DNA from: Nothopassalora personata
Taxonomy: Eukaryota; Ascomycota; Dothideomycetes; Mycosphaerellales; Mycosphaerellaceae
DNA: 64,000 nucleotides
Assembly (NCBI GenBank): GCA_033816765.1
Contig: CM066291.1
Span: 2,914,001-2,978,000, forward strand
Direction of reading: 5' to 3'
The notes under the pieces are model-generated. The model did not search any database and had not been told where the DNA came from. It saw only the letters and a list, made by a program, of their open reading frames with translations. This document shows positions 24,923 through 35,200 of this stretch, piece after piece (within the stretch, counting starts at the first letter, position 1; every line of letters starts with the position of its first letter). Both the position numbers and the translations under genes were made by a program.

Positions 24923-24996
24923 CGACTAGGGTAGGAATCGAACCTACGACCTTAAGAGTATAGATAGCTTACGCTCTACTACTAAGCTACCTAGCC
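24923..24996 (-). tRNA. tRNA-like relic inside gypsy B copy 1
   Basis: On the minus strand the stretch folds as a tRNA: acceptor GGCTAGG with CCTAGTC (one G-T pair), an A-box-like TAGCTTAGTAGTAGAGCG, D-stem GCTT/GAGC, T-arm GTAGG-TTCGATT-CCTAC and a 5-nt variable loop. The anticodon arm is abnormal: TAAG/CTTA closes an 11-nt loop, so no anticodon can be assigned. The T-stem changes fit RIP on both strands, which kept the pairing. It lies between the pol end and the antisense ORF. Probably non-functional. Confidence 0.6.
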
Positions 24997-25092
24997 GATT
25001 AATAAGAATAGGGACATAACTTATAAATAAATACCCTAATAAGTCTCTACCCCTAGGGACTCGCCCTAAGGCTCCGCTCTAGAAAGCGACGC

Positions 25093-25584
25093 CTAGTCGT
25101 TTACGGGCATCTCTAGGATATCCGAGAAAGAAACTAGCGAAGGCGACACCTCTACCCCCGACGCCCGCTTAAGAGACGCTAGCTCCTCGCGCGCCTCTTC
25201 CTCCTCGAGCTCCTCTAACTCCTTAGCGACGGCATCGTTGGTACAACGCTTAGCTAATCGTAGCTGTTTCCGAAGACGGATCTTACGTATCTTTAGCCGC
25301 ACCTCCTCCTCTTTAATCCTCTTAAGCTCTAGCTTAAGATTATCGCGCGAATCGCGCGAATCGCGAAGACGTTCCTACTCCGGACGAGAAAGACGTATAT
25401 CGCAATCCTTATAGCCTTTTCGAATATAGGCCGAACACTTTCTAGACCGAGAACCTACGATATACTTTACTACTACGCCCGAGGATCGAGACTTCTAACA
25501 ATTCGTACATAGAGCTATTTTAATACTAGAAATTTTAGTATCCTAAGCAAGTCGTTAACGGCGTTTATAGGAGGAAGAAGACAT
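25093..25584 (-). pseudogene. Antisense ORF (aORF-1), copy in gypsy B copy 1
   Basis: The minus-strand frame from ATG at 25584 to TAG at 25093 is about 163 codons, antisense to gypsy B and between its chromodomain and 3' LTR. The N-terminus is Ser/Lys/Arg-rich (MSSSSYKRR). A Cys-bearing middle follows (CTNC, then SRKCSAYIRKGYKDCDI), then SRPE.ERLRD, and a long charged coiled-coil-like tail with KIRKIRLRKQLRLAKR and an acidic EELEEEEAREE. The last 69 codons are still open; the upstream stops are at Gln-type positions. No known function. The Cys pattern hints at a small metal-binding or DNA-binding protein, which is inference only. Confidence 0.6.
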
Positions 25585-25657
25585 AGTTAACTATTACTAT
25601 AAGAAATAATAACGGCTTAAGAAGCTTCGGGACGAAGCTAGGCTAAGAAGGGGATAG

Positions 25658-26061
25658 TGTTACGGAACAATTCCTATAGACCCTAGAATTATAACGATAA
25701 GACAAATACGTAACTTATCCTACCTAAGCGCTTAGACTTAGGGCGATTAGACTGCTTATACTTAGACTAATTAGACTACTTATACTTAGAATAATTAGAC
25801 TAATTACCGAGATCTACGAATCTCCTTTATATTTAGGAACGCTAAGGACCCCTTATAGTTTTAAGGCGTTTAACTTACTGTTTAATATTACTGTTTAGAA
25901 TACACTATATCCTAACCTCTACCTTACTACTACTTAGTCTTTATAAGACAAGACAGCTACTGCTTTATTACTCTCCCTTAACTTCTTATCGGCCCGAGAA
26001 CAAACCCGATTAAGCTTATCTTCTTAACTTGTAATATTATTAGGTTATACTAAACCTAACA
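25658..26061 (+). repeat. 3' LTR of gypsy B copy 1, 404 bp
   Basis: Starts TGTTACGGAAC after a purine-rich tract (GAAGGGGATAG) and ends CCTAACA. Related 420-bp LTRs lie at 28303 (split) and 58717, sharing TTTATATTTAGGAACGCTA-like and GTTTAACTTA segments. The next base belongs to a different part of gypsy B, so this LTR is the junction with copy 2. Confidence 0.75.
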
Positions 26062-27640
26062 CGAAGTTAATAATTCTTTCTAACTATAAGAATCTTACGT
26101 ACTTTACGACGACGAAAGAACTTACCCGAAGGTAAGCCCGCTAGGTAGAGCTACTAGGATAGTATAAGTTTAAGATTAAATATACTCTAGGAATAGAGAA
26201 TAGCTACGTAGACGCGCTAAGCCGAAGAAGCGACTATATAGAAGGAAAAGAACTAGTGTAATACAAGATACTAAGAACGAACCCTAACGGAAGTCTTAGT
26301 ATAAATATAAGAGAATTTAATAATATCGTACGGATATTAGGCGACAAGGACGAACAATTCCCTATATCGTAAGGAAAATACTAAGTACCGAAGGATCGAG
26401 AAGAAGATTATATACGATAACATTACGACGGACTAATATATAGACACCCTAGAACTTTAAAGACAATAGACCTAATATAACGTAGCTACTTATTTGTATA
26501 GATAAGATAGAAGGTGCTACGCTATATTAAATAATACGTACACTACTAACGAAACAAGGCTACGAGATATATAAAATACGGTTACCTATAGTTTAGGACA
26601 CTAGCGATAAAACTATAGGACGAAGTTATAATAGACTTTATTACAAAACTCCTACCGTTAAAGGATTAAATAACGAAATAACTATATAACATAATACTAG
26701 TTATAGTTAATAGACTTACGAAATACGTATACTTTATTCCTATATCGGAGACATATAATATAGAATAGCTTAGATACCTCGTACTAGATAGACTTATCTA
26801 ATACTATAGATTTCCTTATACGTTTATAACGGATAGAGACAAGTTATTTATATCGAACTACTAGAAAACACTTATAGGAATAATCGGAATTAAATATAAG
26901 CTGTCGATTGCGTACTATCTAGAAACTAACGGATAAATCGAACGGATAAATTAAACACTAGAGTAATACCTACGACATTATATTAATTACGTATAAGATA
27001 ATTAGGTTTTATTGCTACTAATAGCGCAGATCGTACTAAATAACTACAAATTAGAGACAACTTTAACGATACTATTTTATACGAACTTTAGTAAAGATCC
27101 TAACCTATTCGGAATACCTAGATCCTACCTATAAGCCGAAAGAGTAATTGTAACGACGGATACTCTAAAGGAAGTATATAAAGAAACACGTAAGGCGATT
27201 AAAGATATATAACAAAAATTGTCTTAATAGCGGTAAGAAATAAGAAAAATAGTACCTCTACTAAAAGAGGGGGGTAAGGTCTATCTTCTTATAAAAAACC
27301 TAAGAATAAGGAGAAAGACTAAGAAACTAGATTACGTTAAGGTCGGACTATTTTTTATTAACAAAGCTATAGGACTAGTTAACTATCGCCTACGACTACT
27401 ACTTAACGCGAAAATCTACCTAGTCTTCTATATCTCTAAGTTAGAACCCGTAGACGCTAAAACACCTTACTAAGAAAGCTTCTATTTCAAGCCGGAAGTA
27501 GAAAACGAATTTAAAGTCGAAAAAATCCTAGATAAGAAAGGTTAGAAATACCTTATTAAATAGAAAGAATACGATAATTTAGAGAATACCTAGGAACCGA
27601 AGGCGAATCTTACGAATTGCCGCTAGCTACTAAAAGATTT
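26062..27640 (+). pseudogene. Pol fragment of gypsy B copy 2
   Basis: Begins abruptly at CGAAGTTAAT, matching 17672 of copy 1 in RNase H, and runs through integrase to the chromodomain (about 27500-27600). No gag, protease or RT of this copy is in the window. It is as RIP-damaged as copy 1. The abrupt start right after the LTR of copy 1 suggests copy 1 inserted into copy 2, whose 5' half was later lost. Confidence 0.7.
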
Positions 27641-27699
27641 CTACCGTTACTAAGTAGCGGAAGCGCGCTATCGATAGGTTCCGCTACTATACTATCGAG

Positions 27700-28226
27700 A
27701 AAACCCTAGAACCTATTATCGGTAAAACTATCTATAGTACTCCGAGTTAGAGGACTTAAGGTAAGACCGGAGTTAGGTATAGGTTTAAGTAGTAAGCCCT
27801 ACGCTACTAACTCCCGATCCGCCGCTTCTTCCTCCTCGATCTCTCGCTCCTCGAGAGTACGACCCTCCTCTACCTTCCGGTTAATAGTATTTAATTGTTT
27901 CCGAAGACGTATTTCCCTCGTATAGGCTCCGTAAGCGCCTCCTTAGCCCGATCTAACTCGGCGAGGAGTTTCCTCCGCTAGTCCCCGAGCTTTTTCTACT
28001 CTACCTTAGTTACTTTCGTATCGTACCGCGCTATATTACTAAGATAGCAATAGAAACACTTCCTAGACGAGATATATACGCGGTATACTAAGTTGTTCTT
28101 CGTGTACCGAGAATAAGGCTTTATAACTTCTTCTCCGAGGCGATAGACGCGGTTCGCGCAATTCTTTCGTTTTCGGGTAGATAGCGCGTCGGAGGACAAG
28201 ATAGAAGTAGGAAGAAGGGAAGACAT
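27700..28226 (-). pseudogene. Antisense ORF (aORF-1), copy in gypsy B copy 2
   Basis: Starts at ATG 28226 (MSSLLPTS...) and stays open for 76 codons through CYLSNIARYDTKVTKVE. It then continues past Gln-type stops to EIRLRKQLNTINRKVEEG after a one-base frameshift near 27910. It is antisense to pol and sits just before the 3' LTR, exactly as in copy 1. The sequence is clearly divergent from the copy 1 protein outside the IRLRKQL block, which suggests a diversifying or captured gene rather than a plain duplicate. Confidence 0.5.
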
Positions 28227-28302
28227 CCTTACTTACGAGTAAGGTAGGAAACATTAAGGTTAAGACTAGTCTCGGGATAAGACTAAGCCGGAAGGGAGAT
28301 AG

Positions 28303-28466
28303 TATTACGGTCTAAGTACGGTAGGCCTAAGGCTCCCCCGCGCTAGTACGTAACGATACTAGGATCCGTGTCTCGTAATATAGATCCCCTATATAGAGGA
28401 TCTATTGCTCCCTCGATAGATACTATAGACCCTTTAGATCTATAAGATCCGTAGATAGACACTACG
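28303..28466 (+). repeat. 3' LTR of gypsy B copy 2, left half
   Basis: Starts TATTACGG (TG changed to TA) after a purine-rich tract. It is cut at 28466 by gypsy C and continues at 42481. Joined length without the duplicated CTACG is 420 bp, the same as the LTR at 58717. Confidence 0.7.
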
Positions 28467-28662
28467 TGTAAGGGGTAGCCTAGTAGCTAACCCTTACATA
28501 TAGCCTTATATATAATATGCGGTCGCGACCGGCTACTAAGCCGCACGTAACACGTATACGTACACCTTGCGACGCGCGATGCGTCCTAAACAAAAGACAA
28601 GAATTAGTTTATCTACGACTAGTAGGTCGTAGGCGTGCTATATATTACGACATCCCTTAACA
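28467..28662 (+). repeat. 5' LTR of gypsy C, 196 bp
   Basis: TGTAAGGGG... to ...CCCTTAACA. It matches 42280-42475 with few differences, mostly C/T and G/A transitions. Confidence 0.9.
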
Positions 28663-28799
28663 GTTCTAATTCTTCTCTTCGTTATAATCTATACACGCTA
28701 TAGAGTCCGAACGCGACGATAGCAGCGCTACGCCTACGGCTCCCCTAAGCCCTAGGGCCTAGTAATAAGCGAGGCGTGTAGCCTTAGTCGTAAGGAGGG

Positions 28800-29833
28800 A
28801 TGCCCTTTGGGTAGAGGTTAAGGAGAAGGAGATATAGAGGGAGATTAAACAGTTAGAGATCTTACGGGACGTAAGCGTGCCGCCGGTAGGCCCTTAGGGC
28901 GAATCTAGCGGAGAACTATCCCCTACTCCCCCTCCTCTATCTATAGTAACTAACGATAATATCGTAGCTCGAGGCGCGGTCGTATCGCATACGACACGTT
29001 TACGTCTTAAAGAACCTACGCCTTTTAGAGGGGACTCGATTAAGAAAGTACGGGTATTCCTAAGGGAGCTCTCTCTTATCTTTACCCTCTTAGGCGGCAC
29101 GTATGCGACGAACGAGTTAAAGGTCCTATATAGGGTTATGTACCTAAGCGGAGAGGCAAGTGAGCGATAGTACGCTAACTATAGCGTCCTTAACCTTAAA
29201 GGGTATATATACTAGGACTTTAAGGAGTTCTATCGAGACGTATACGGTAACCCTATAAACCGCGTGCTTAACGTAATGTTAGAGTATAAGGCGGTGAAAT
29301 AGAAGGACAACTAGACAGTACGTTAGTTTACGACTAAGCTAGATGTTATAGAGGATTAGTTAGGGGACTATACGGAGGCGTAACGCGTACGACATATACT
29401 CGCTAAGCTTACGCCTAGCCTACGGTTCGCAATCGTTAAGTTTTATAACATCCTAATAACTAGAGAGGAACTAGTAATCCTAGCTTCGCGTATTAAAAGT
29501 ACGGAGCATAGTAGCGGAGGGCACGACCGCGGGCAGTATAGTCGCCGTAGGCGAGAGACTAAGGGCGACTAAGGGCGAAGCGATCGTAACTCGAAGTAGT
29601 AGAAGTATAGTTAGACGTCGCGCGACCCGGGTACGAGTCACTAGCGGGACGCCGGCGGATCGTCTATAACCTTCGATAGGACTAAAGCGGAGTGCTATAG
29701 ATACTATAAGAAGGGTTATATTAAGACGGATTGCCCAAATAGGCACCTATGGAAGGACCGTAACGCGTAAGCGGTTCGTAGGGTAGACGCTACGAAGGCT
29801 CTAACTAAGAAGGGCAGCGACTAGGGAAAAGGT
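28800..29833 (+). pseudogene. Gag relic of gypsy C (5' part)
   Basis: The plus-strand frame reads as Ty3-type Gag: TPFRGDSIKKV, LSGEAS, FKEFYRDVYGN, a helical capsid stretch, an Arg/Ser/Gln-rich linker and a zinc-knuckle remnant at 29693-29733 (CYRYYKKGYIKTDC). Stops fall at Gln and Trp positions. The frame is cut at 29833 by the younger chromovirus and goes on at 37143, where its tail holds a 33-codon tandem duplication. Confidence 0.6.
29829..29833. repeat. Target site duplication AAGGT (left)
   Basis: AAGGT directly before the 5' LTR of the intact chromovirus is repeated at 37143-37147 directly after its 3' LTR. Five-base duplications are usual for Ty3/gypsy integrases. Confidence 0.9.
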
Positions 29834-30016
29834 TGTCACGGGCAGCCCGCGACCCTTCACTGACGATGCGTCGTCCCGGGTGAACCTCGGACCTTCTGCA
29901 TCGGGACTAGCGGCTTGGCGTTAGCTTAAGTACCCGCCGCGCCTCGCGCTCCTCTTTCATAGCTTCGTAGAACAACAACTATCTCATTCGGACCCTTTGG
30001 TACGCGCGCCCTTACA
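29834..30016 (+). repeat. 5' LTR of intact chromovirus, 183 bp
   Basis: TGTCACGGG... to ...CCCTTACA. I compared it base by base with 36960-37142 and found no difference. A self-priming segment GTAGAACAA lies at 29967-29975, which would place the 5' end of the transcript near there. Confidence 0.95.
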
Positions 30017-30018
30017 GT

Positions 30019-30027
30019 TTGTTCTAC
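30019..30027 (+). other. Self-priming primer binding site
   Basis: TTGTTCTAC starts two bases after the 5' LTR and is the exact reverse complement of GTAGAACAA inside the LTR (29967-29975). No tRNA-type TGG site is present at this place. In Tf1 and sushi-like elements the transcript's own 5' end folds back to prime; the layout here fits, with 9 matched bases against 11 in Tf1. Confidence 0.65.
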
Positions 30028-30160
30028 CACCCTACCCAGATCACGGATCTAGGTAAGGGACGCGTAACACTCAGAACAGACAACAGAACGCGCACGGCGC
30101 AATAGCAGAGTCGCGCCGAGTCGCACTCGACACAGAACACGGCAAGGCGCAAAGGCGCAG

Positions 30161-32239
30161 ATGCCTAGAGAAACTAACGCAGCAAAGACCTCGACAGGTC
30201 GCGTTGACACCGACAACATGTCCCAGGACACACAGGCACAGAACGGCATGCCGCCACCGGCAAAGCCACTAGGCAAGCGTACACGCACCTCTCTTTTCCC
30301 CGATCTTTCCTCTTTCCCTCAGAGTCAGACTCAAGGAGACGACACCCGGCGAGTCACAGTAGACACCGGTGCCGCGCTTCAGCAAGAGTTGGACGAGGCT
30401 TACGAAGAGGCATCGGACAGCGAGGCAAAGGGAAAGGTTGACTTCACAGATCTCTTCGAACCGAAAGTCCTCCAAGAGGAGGGCCAAGAACATACGGTCT
30501 TCACATCGCTCGACGTACCCGAACACATCGCCGCTGCCGACTTCACAGATGTCGAGCTAGACGACCTCGTCGAGTTGGTCAAGGACCACCCGAAGACCCT
30601 CTATGACTTCATCCTACGTGGATTCAACACAGCAGTGATGAAGGGTAAGCAGCTCAGTGTACTCGAGCGCGCGAACGCACATCAGAATAGCCAGTACCGC
30701 ACCCTGTACGCCGAATACGACCGCATTCATGGAATGCTGCAGACCGAGAAGGCCGCTTTGAGCAAGATGGCCCGAGACCTCAAGGACAAGAACGCCGACT
30801 CTACTAAGGCGCAGGAGCTTCGGAAGAAGTATGATGCTGCGAACGACCTATGCAAGAAGTTCGCCGACATCACGAATCAAGAGAAGAAGAGGGCTCGAAC
30901 AGCCGAGAACAAGAACAAGACACTACAAGACGAGATCACCCAGTTGAAGACTCGCCTGCAGGCAGCAGAGGACAACAACAATGCCCGCTGCTCACGCTCT
31001 CGAGGCCGCACCCATTCGCGACCACGCTCACACCGCTCCCAATCACGCCCTGTCCTACGTGAGACTTCCCTTGAAGCTCTCCAGCGTCAGTATCGTGAGG
31101 CAGTGGGCGGCGGCGGTGGAGGTGGGGACGATGGCGATGATGACGACGACTCGGGTGACAAGGACAATGACCAAGGACGCAACAACCGACCACTGCCGCG
31201 TCGCAACGAGCGTCAAGAATCACACCGCACTGCTAGAGGCCGCAGCAACCGCACACAGACACCACTGGTCGACCTGCCAGAGCGCCTCCTCAACATCGAC
31301 GACTTGCTGGATCGCAATATGAAGATCGGCAAGGGCGTGCCAGACCCACGCAAGTTCAAGAACGACGAAGAGCCCACCTACGACAGTTGGTACACCAGTA
31401 TCCTACTAAAACTGACAGTGGCGACCTTTCGCACCGAGCAGGATGGCCTGCGCTTCTTGTATGGCTGGACTGATGGAGAAGTTCAGAAGACCATTAAGCC
31501 GCGCATTCCCATCCCCGGACATCTGGCCTACAACGAGTTCAAGACTGGCGAAGAACTGTTGGACTGGATGACTCGACAGTATGGCGCTCGTAATGAGGCC
31601 ACCAAGGCTGCAGTGGACATTACGAGCTGCAAGCAGCAACAGAAGGAGACGTTTGTCGCATTCCACGCCCGCTACTCGAAGCTGCGAGCGTGGATGGACT
31701 GGAGCGATGAGACGGAGCTTATGTTGTTTCGAACCCGTCTAAATCGCAAGTACTATGTCAAGACCTTCGGCGACCGTGAAGTGGATCGCCGCCTACACAG
31801 CATGCTGGACGTCATCGAGGAGTGCACCGCATTGGACGAGAGCTTCTACGAGACTGAGCAGCTGTACCCTCAAGAGAGCCGTCCACGTGGCAATGGAGGC
31901 AACCAGAACCCCGGCAACCAGACCCAGGGCGACACTGCTGCTGCCGCCGCTGCTGGGGCTGCTGGCGCTGTCGTGCAGCGTCCACCACAGTACGCCGGCA
32001 CCAAGAAGAAGGAAGACTTGCCAGCCTACCTTCAGAACCTTACACCGCTCAACCGTGAGGGCCGTGAGGAACTGAAGAAACAGGGCAAGTGCTTCCGCTG
32101 CCGCACTGGACTGCACGTGTCAAGCAACACCGAGTGCCCCATGTACGGCTACGACGGCGATTACCGCCCACCGCGTCCACGCAAGGACCCGAACCTCAGC
32201 TCCCTCGGCGCTGAGGGAAATGGCGAGACCGCTGCCTAA
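30161..32239 (+). CDS. gag: Gag polyprotein of intact chromovirus, 692 aa
   Basis: Gag forms the cytoplasmic particle and packages element RNA. The start is the first ATG after a 144-base leader. Visible parts, by residue: a charged N-terminal half with coiled-coil character (about 170-270), an Arg/Ser tract (about 275-295), a Gly6 then Asp-rich tract (about 315-335), and the conserved capsid region (about 400-560) containing YDSWYTSILLKL and LLDWMTRQYGA. A Gln/Asn and Ala-rich linker follows, then one zinc knuckle near 644-659 with unusual spacing, C-x2-C-x4-H-x6-C (CFRCRTGLHVSSNTEC; usual x4 at the end). The TAA stop at 32237 is only 16 bases past the slippery site, so pol is made by frameshifting. 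Confidence 0.9.
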   Translation: MPRETNAAKTSTGRVDTDNMSQDTQAQNGMPPPAKPLGKRTRTSLFPDLSSFPQSQTQGDDTRRVTVDTGAALQQELDEAYEEASDSEAKGKVDFTDLFEPKVLQEEGQEHTVFTSLDVPEHIAAADFTDVELDDLVELVKDHPKTLYDFILRGFNTAVMKGKQLSVLERANAHQNSQYRTLYAEYDRIHGMLQTEKAALSKMARDLKDKNADSTKAQELRKKYDAANDLCKKFADITNQEKKRARTAENKNKTLQDEITQLKTRLQAAEDNNNARCSRSRGRTHSRPRSHRSQSRPVLRETSLEALQRQYREAVGGGGGGGDDGDDDDDSGDKDNDQGRNNRPLPRRNERQESHRTARGRSNRTQTPLVDLPERLLNIDDLLDRNMKIGKGVPDPRKFKNDEEPTYDSWYTSILLKLTVATFRTEQDGLRFLYGWTDGEVQKTIKPRIPIPGHLAYNEFKTGEELLDWMTRQYGARNEATKAAVDITSCKQQQKETFVAFHARYSKLRAWMDWSDETELMLFRTRLNRKYYVKTFGDREVDRRLHSMLDVIEECTALDESFYETEQLYPQESRPRGNGGNQNPGNQTQGDTAAAAAAGAAGAVVQRPPQYAGTKKKEDLPAYLQNLTPLNREGREELKKQGKCFRCRTGLHVSSNTECPMYGYDGDYRPPRPRKDPNLSSLGAEGNGETAA

Positions 32240-32257
32240 GCGTGGCAGACAGTGGTC
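32215..32257 (+). promoter_or_regulatory. -1 ribosomal frameshift signal between gag and pol
   Basis: The heptamer GGGAAAT (32215-32221) sits in the gag frame as G_GGA_AAT, the canonical X_XXY_YYZ slippery form. A 5-nt spacer (GGCGA) is followed by an 8-bp hairpin: GACCGCTG (32227-32234) with CAGTGGTC (32250-32257), one G-U pair, 15-nt loop. The -1 frame has a TGA at 32212-32214, directly before the heptamer, and is open from there to 37050. Gag stops at 32237-32239. Position, phase and spacing all match known -1 signals. Confidence 0.8.
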
Positions 32258-35200
32258 AACCGAACATCCAAGGACAGAAAGAGCATGAGATTGAGAGACA
32301 CAGAGTGCAAGAGATGGACTATGAGGAGGGGGAACTGAAGATATCAGCCTGCGCGCTAGAGCCGCAGCAGCCAGATGTACACCCTCACATAGTCCTGCCA
32401 GTAAGGATACAACATGAAAAGGCAAGAGGCCTTGTAGACTCTGCTTCCACCTCTCTCTTTCTGGATTGGAAGTTCACACGCAAACATATAATACCCTTAT
32501 CCCCTCTGGTAAAAAGCAAGAACCTGACCCTGGGCAATGGCAAGTCTAGCGGCCGACGTATCACCCATGCAGCCCTGGTTGATGTCGACATCAAGGGTCA
32601 CCGCGAGCAGATGCTATGTTACGTCACCGACCTTGAATACGACGTCGTCCTTGGCCTGCCATGGTTGAGTGCTCACAACCCCGACATCTTCTGGGAGACC
32701 GGCGAAGTGGCTTTCAGATCGGACTACTGCTTTGGTCACTGTCTTCATAACAAGACGTCGACAACCGTACAGTCACTGAACCACCAACACCGTGCTCGCA
32801 AGGACACAACGAAATACGGACCGGAGCCCTTCACTAGTGAGTCAGGGGGATTCACAGCAGGAGGGGCAGAATTGAACGTGTCATCCATGGACCTGGATGA
32901 TGACGGAGAGGTTGAGTGCATTGAAGTCACGCAACGAGCCTGGGAGATGTACGCGCACCGGCCTGGGGCCAAGTGCTTCTACGTCCTGCCCACGGGTGAG
33001 GAGTGTGACGAGAATGGCAACCTAAAGCTGAGCGCAATGGCAGCTGATGACCTGGATCAGTTTCTGAACAAGGAGTTCAACCATAACCCGAAGGAAAAGC
33101 TGCCACCAGAATATCATCATCTGGCAGACACCTTCTCGGCAAAGGACCATGATGTGCTGCCACCGCACAGACCCGGCATCGACCATGAGATTCACATCAA
33201 GCCAGATGGCCCGCAGGAGCCGCCATATCGCAAACCCTATGGTCTCGCTCCGCAAGAAAACGAGGCCGTCAAGAAATGGATCACTGAGCAAGAAGGACCT
33301 GGCAAGATCAGACCAGCAGGGCAGAAGACAAGTCAATCCCCGGCACCTGTGCTTGTGGTGCGCAAGCCAGGCGGAGGACTGCGAGTGTGCATCGACTACC
33401 GCGGGTTGAATGCAATCACTATCAAGAACAGATACCCGATACCGTTGATTCAGGAGACGCTAAACCGCATGCACGGCAAGAAGTACTTCACGAAGCTGGA
33501 TATCGTCGCAGCCTTCAACAAGCTTCGCATTGCAGAAGGGCACGAATGGCTTACAGCATTCGCTACACGGTATGGCGTGTACGAATGCCTCGTGCTGCCA
33601 TTTGGCCTTTGCAATGGTCCCGCATCTTTTCAGTCTTACATCAACAAGGTGCTGCAAGAACATCTAGACGACTTTGTGTCAGCCTACCTCGACGATGTGC
33701 TAATCTTTAGCGATACGCTCGAAGAGCACATCGAGCACGTGAAGAAGGTGCTCACGAAGCTGCGCGACGCTGGGCTTACAGTGGACATTGACAAGTGTGA
33801 ATTCCACCAGCAGCGGGTGAAGTACCTTGGCCTAATCATCACGCCTGAGGGCATTGAGATGGACCTAGAGAAGCTCGAGTGCATTCAGACCTGGGAAGCG
33901 CCTTCCAACCTGAAGGACGTACAAGCTTTCTTGGGATTCGCCAACTTTTATAGGAGATTCATCGAGGCATTCTCGAGGTTGGCGGCACCGCTGACAGATC
34001 TGACCAAATCAAATGGGCCAAGTAACCACAAGAACCGCAAGGTCAACTGGACACCAGAGTGTCAGCGGGCATTTGATGCACTAAAGGCGGCATTTAGCAA
34101 AGCTGGGATGCTTGCGCACTACGTGCCAGGGCGACAGACGGTTGTCGAAACGGACTCCTCCGACTTCGTCAACGCAGGCGTGTTGTCGCAATACGATGAG
34201 AACGGAGTACTGCATCCTGTCGCGTTCTACTCGAAGAAGCTAAGCCCGCAAGAGTGCAATTACGAAATCTATGACAAGGAGCTTTTGGCAATCATTAAGG
34301 CTTTTGAGGAATGGCGGCCAGAGCTGGCCTGTGAGGGTGACGATGACACTATTGAACCAGTCAAGGTGTTCACTGATCACAAGAACCTCGAGTACTTCAT
34401 GACCACGAAGCAGCTAAACAGGCGCCAAGCGCGCTGGGCTGAATTCCTGTCACAGTTCAACTTTCGAATCATATATCGACCAGGTGTCCAGGGAACGAAA
34501 CCTGACAGCCTCACGAGACGCAGCCAGGACCTTCCGCAGGGGGTGGACGATCCGCGTAATCAGCATCAGCACCAGACGTTGCTGCCGCCTGAGCGATTCC
34601 TTAAGATCGACTCGATGCGCGCAACTATAGAGGACGTAGCTGAGGAGACTACACCACTGAACCTAGAAGCCACAGAGTTCACACGAACAGCAGCCACTGC
34701 TGCCGAGCCGCAGGCGGAGTCGGTCCAGGACGCAATACGAGAAGCCGAACTCGAATACCGCATGACAACAGCCTATGCCGTGGATACAGAGTTGAATGCA
34801 GCAATCAAGACACTGCAGAAGGGGGATGCCATCCCTACACTGCTTCAGAAGGCTAAGGTGCACCCAGTGCACTGCAAAGTAGAAGGTGATCTACTGTACG
34901 TACGCAATCAGTATGGTGGATGGAGCCTGTGGGTGCCGGATGATCGAACACTGCGCACTCGCATTATCCGAATGAACCATGACCCGCCAGCCGCAGGACA
35001 CCCAGGCAGAGCACGCACCTACGAGCTCGTGGCACGTGAATTCTACTGGCCTGGCTTGGCACGGTCAGTGCGCAGGTACACCGGCAATTGCCGGCCTTGT
35101 CGCACGACGAAATCTCTGCACACCCAGCCACCGGGTTTGCTGCACCCACTTTCGGTACCAGAAAGACCATGGCAACACATCGCAGTAGACTTCGTAGTCG

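Larger units (their letters stand above)
11640..26061 (+). mobile_element. Ty3/gypsy element B, copy 1, with two nested insertions
   Basis: This is a plus-strand chromodomain gypsy element, RIP-decayed. Its parts are gag (about 11690-13064), protease-RT-RNase H-integrase (15540-18979), the end of integrase plus chromodomain (24605-24860), a tRNA-like relic, an antisense reading frame and the 3' LTR (25658-26061). A gag-only LTR element sits in it at 13065-15539 and a copia element at 18985-24599. The same order without these insertions is seen in copy 3 (58717 onward), which confirms they are insertions. No 5' LTR was found. Confidence 0.75.
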
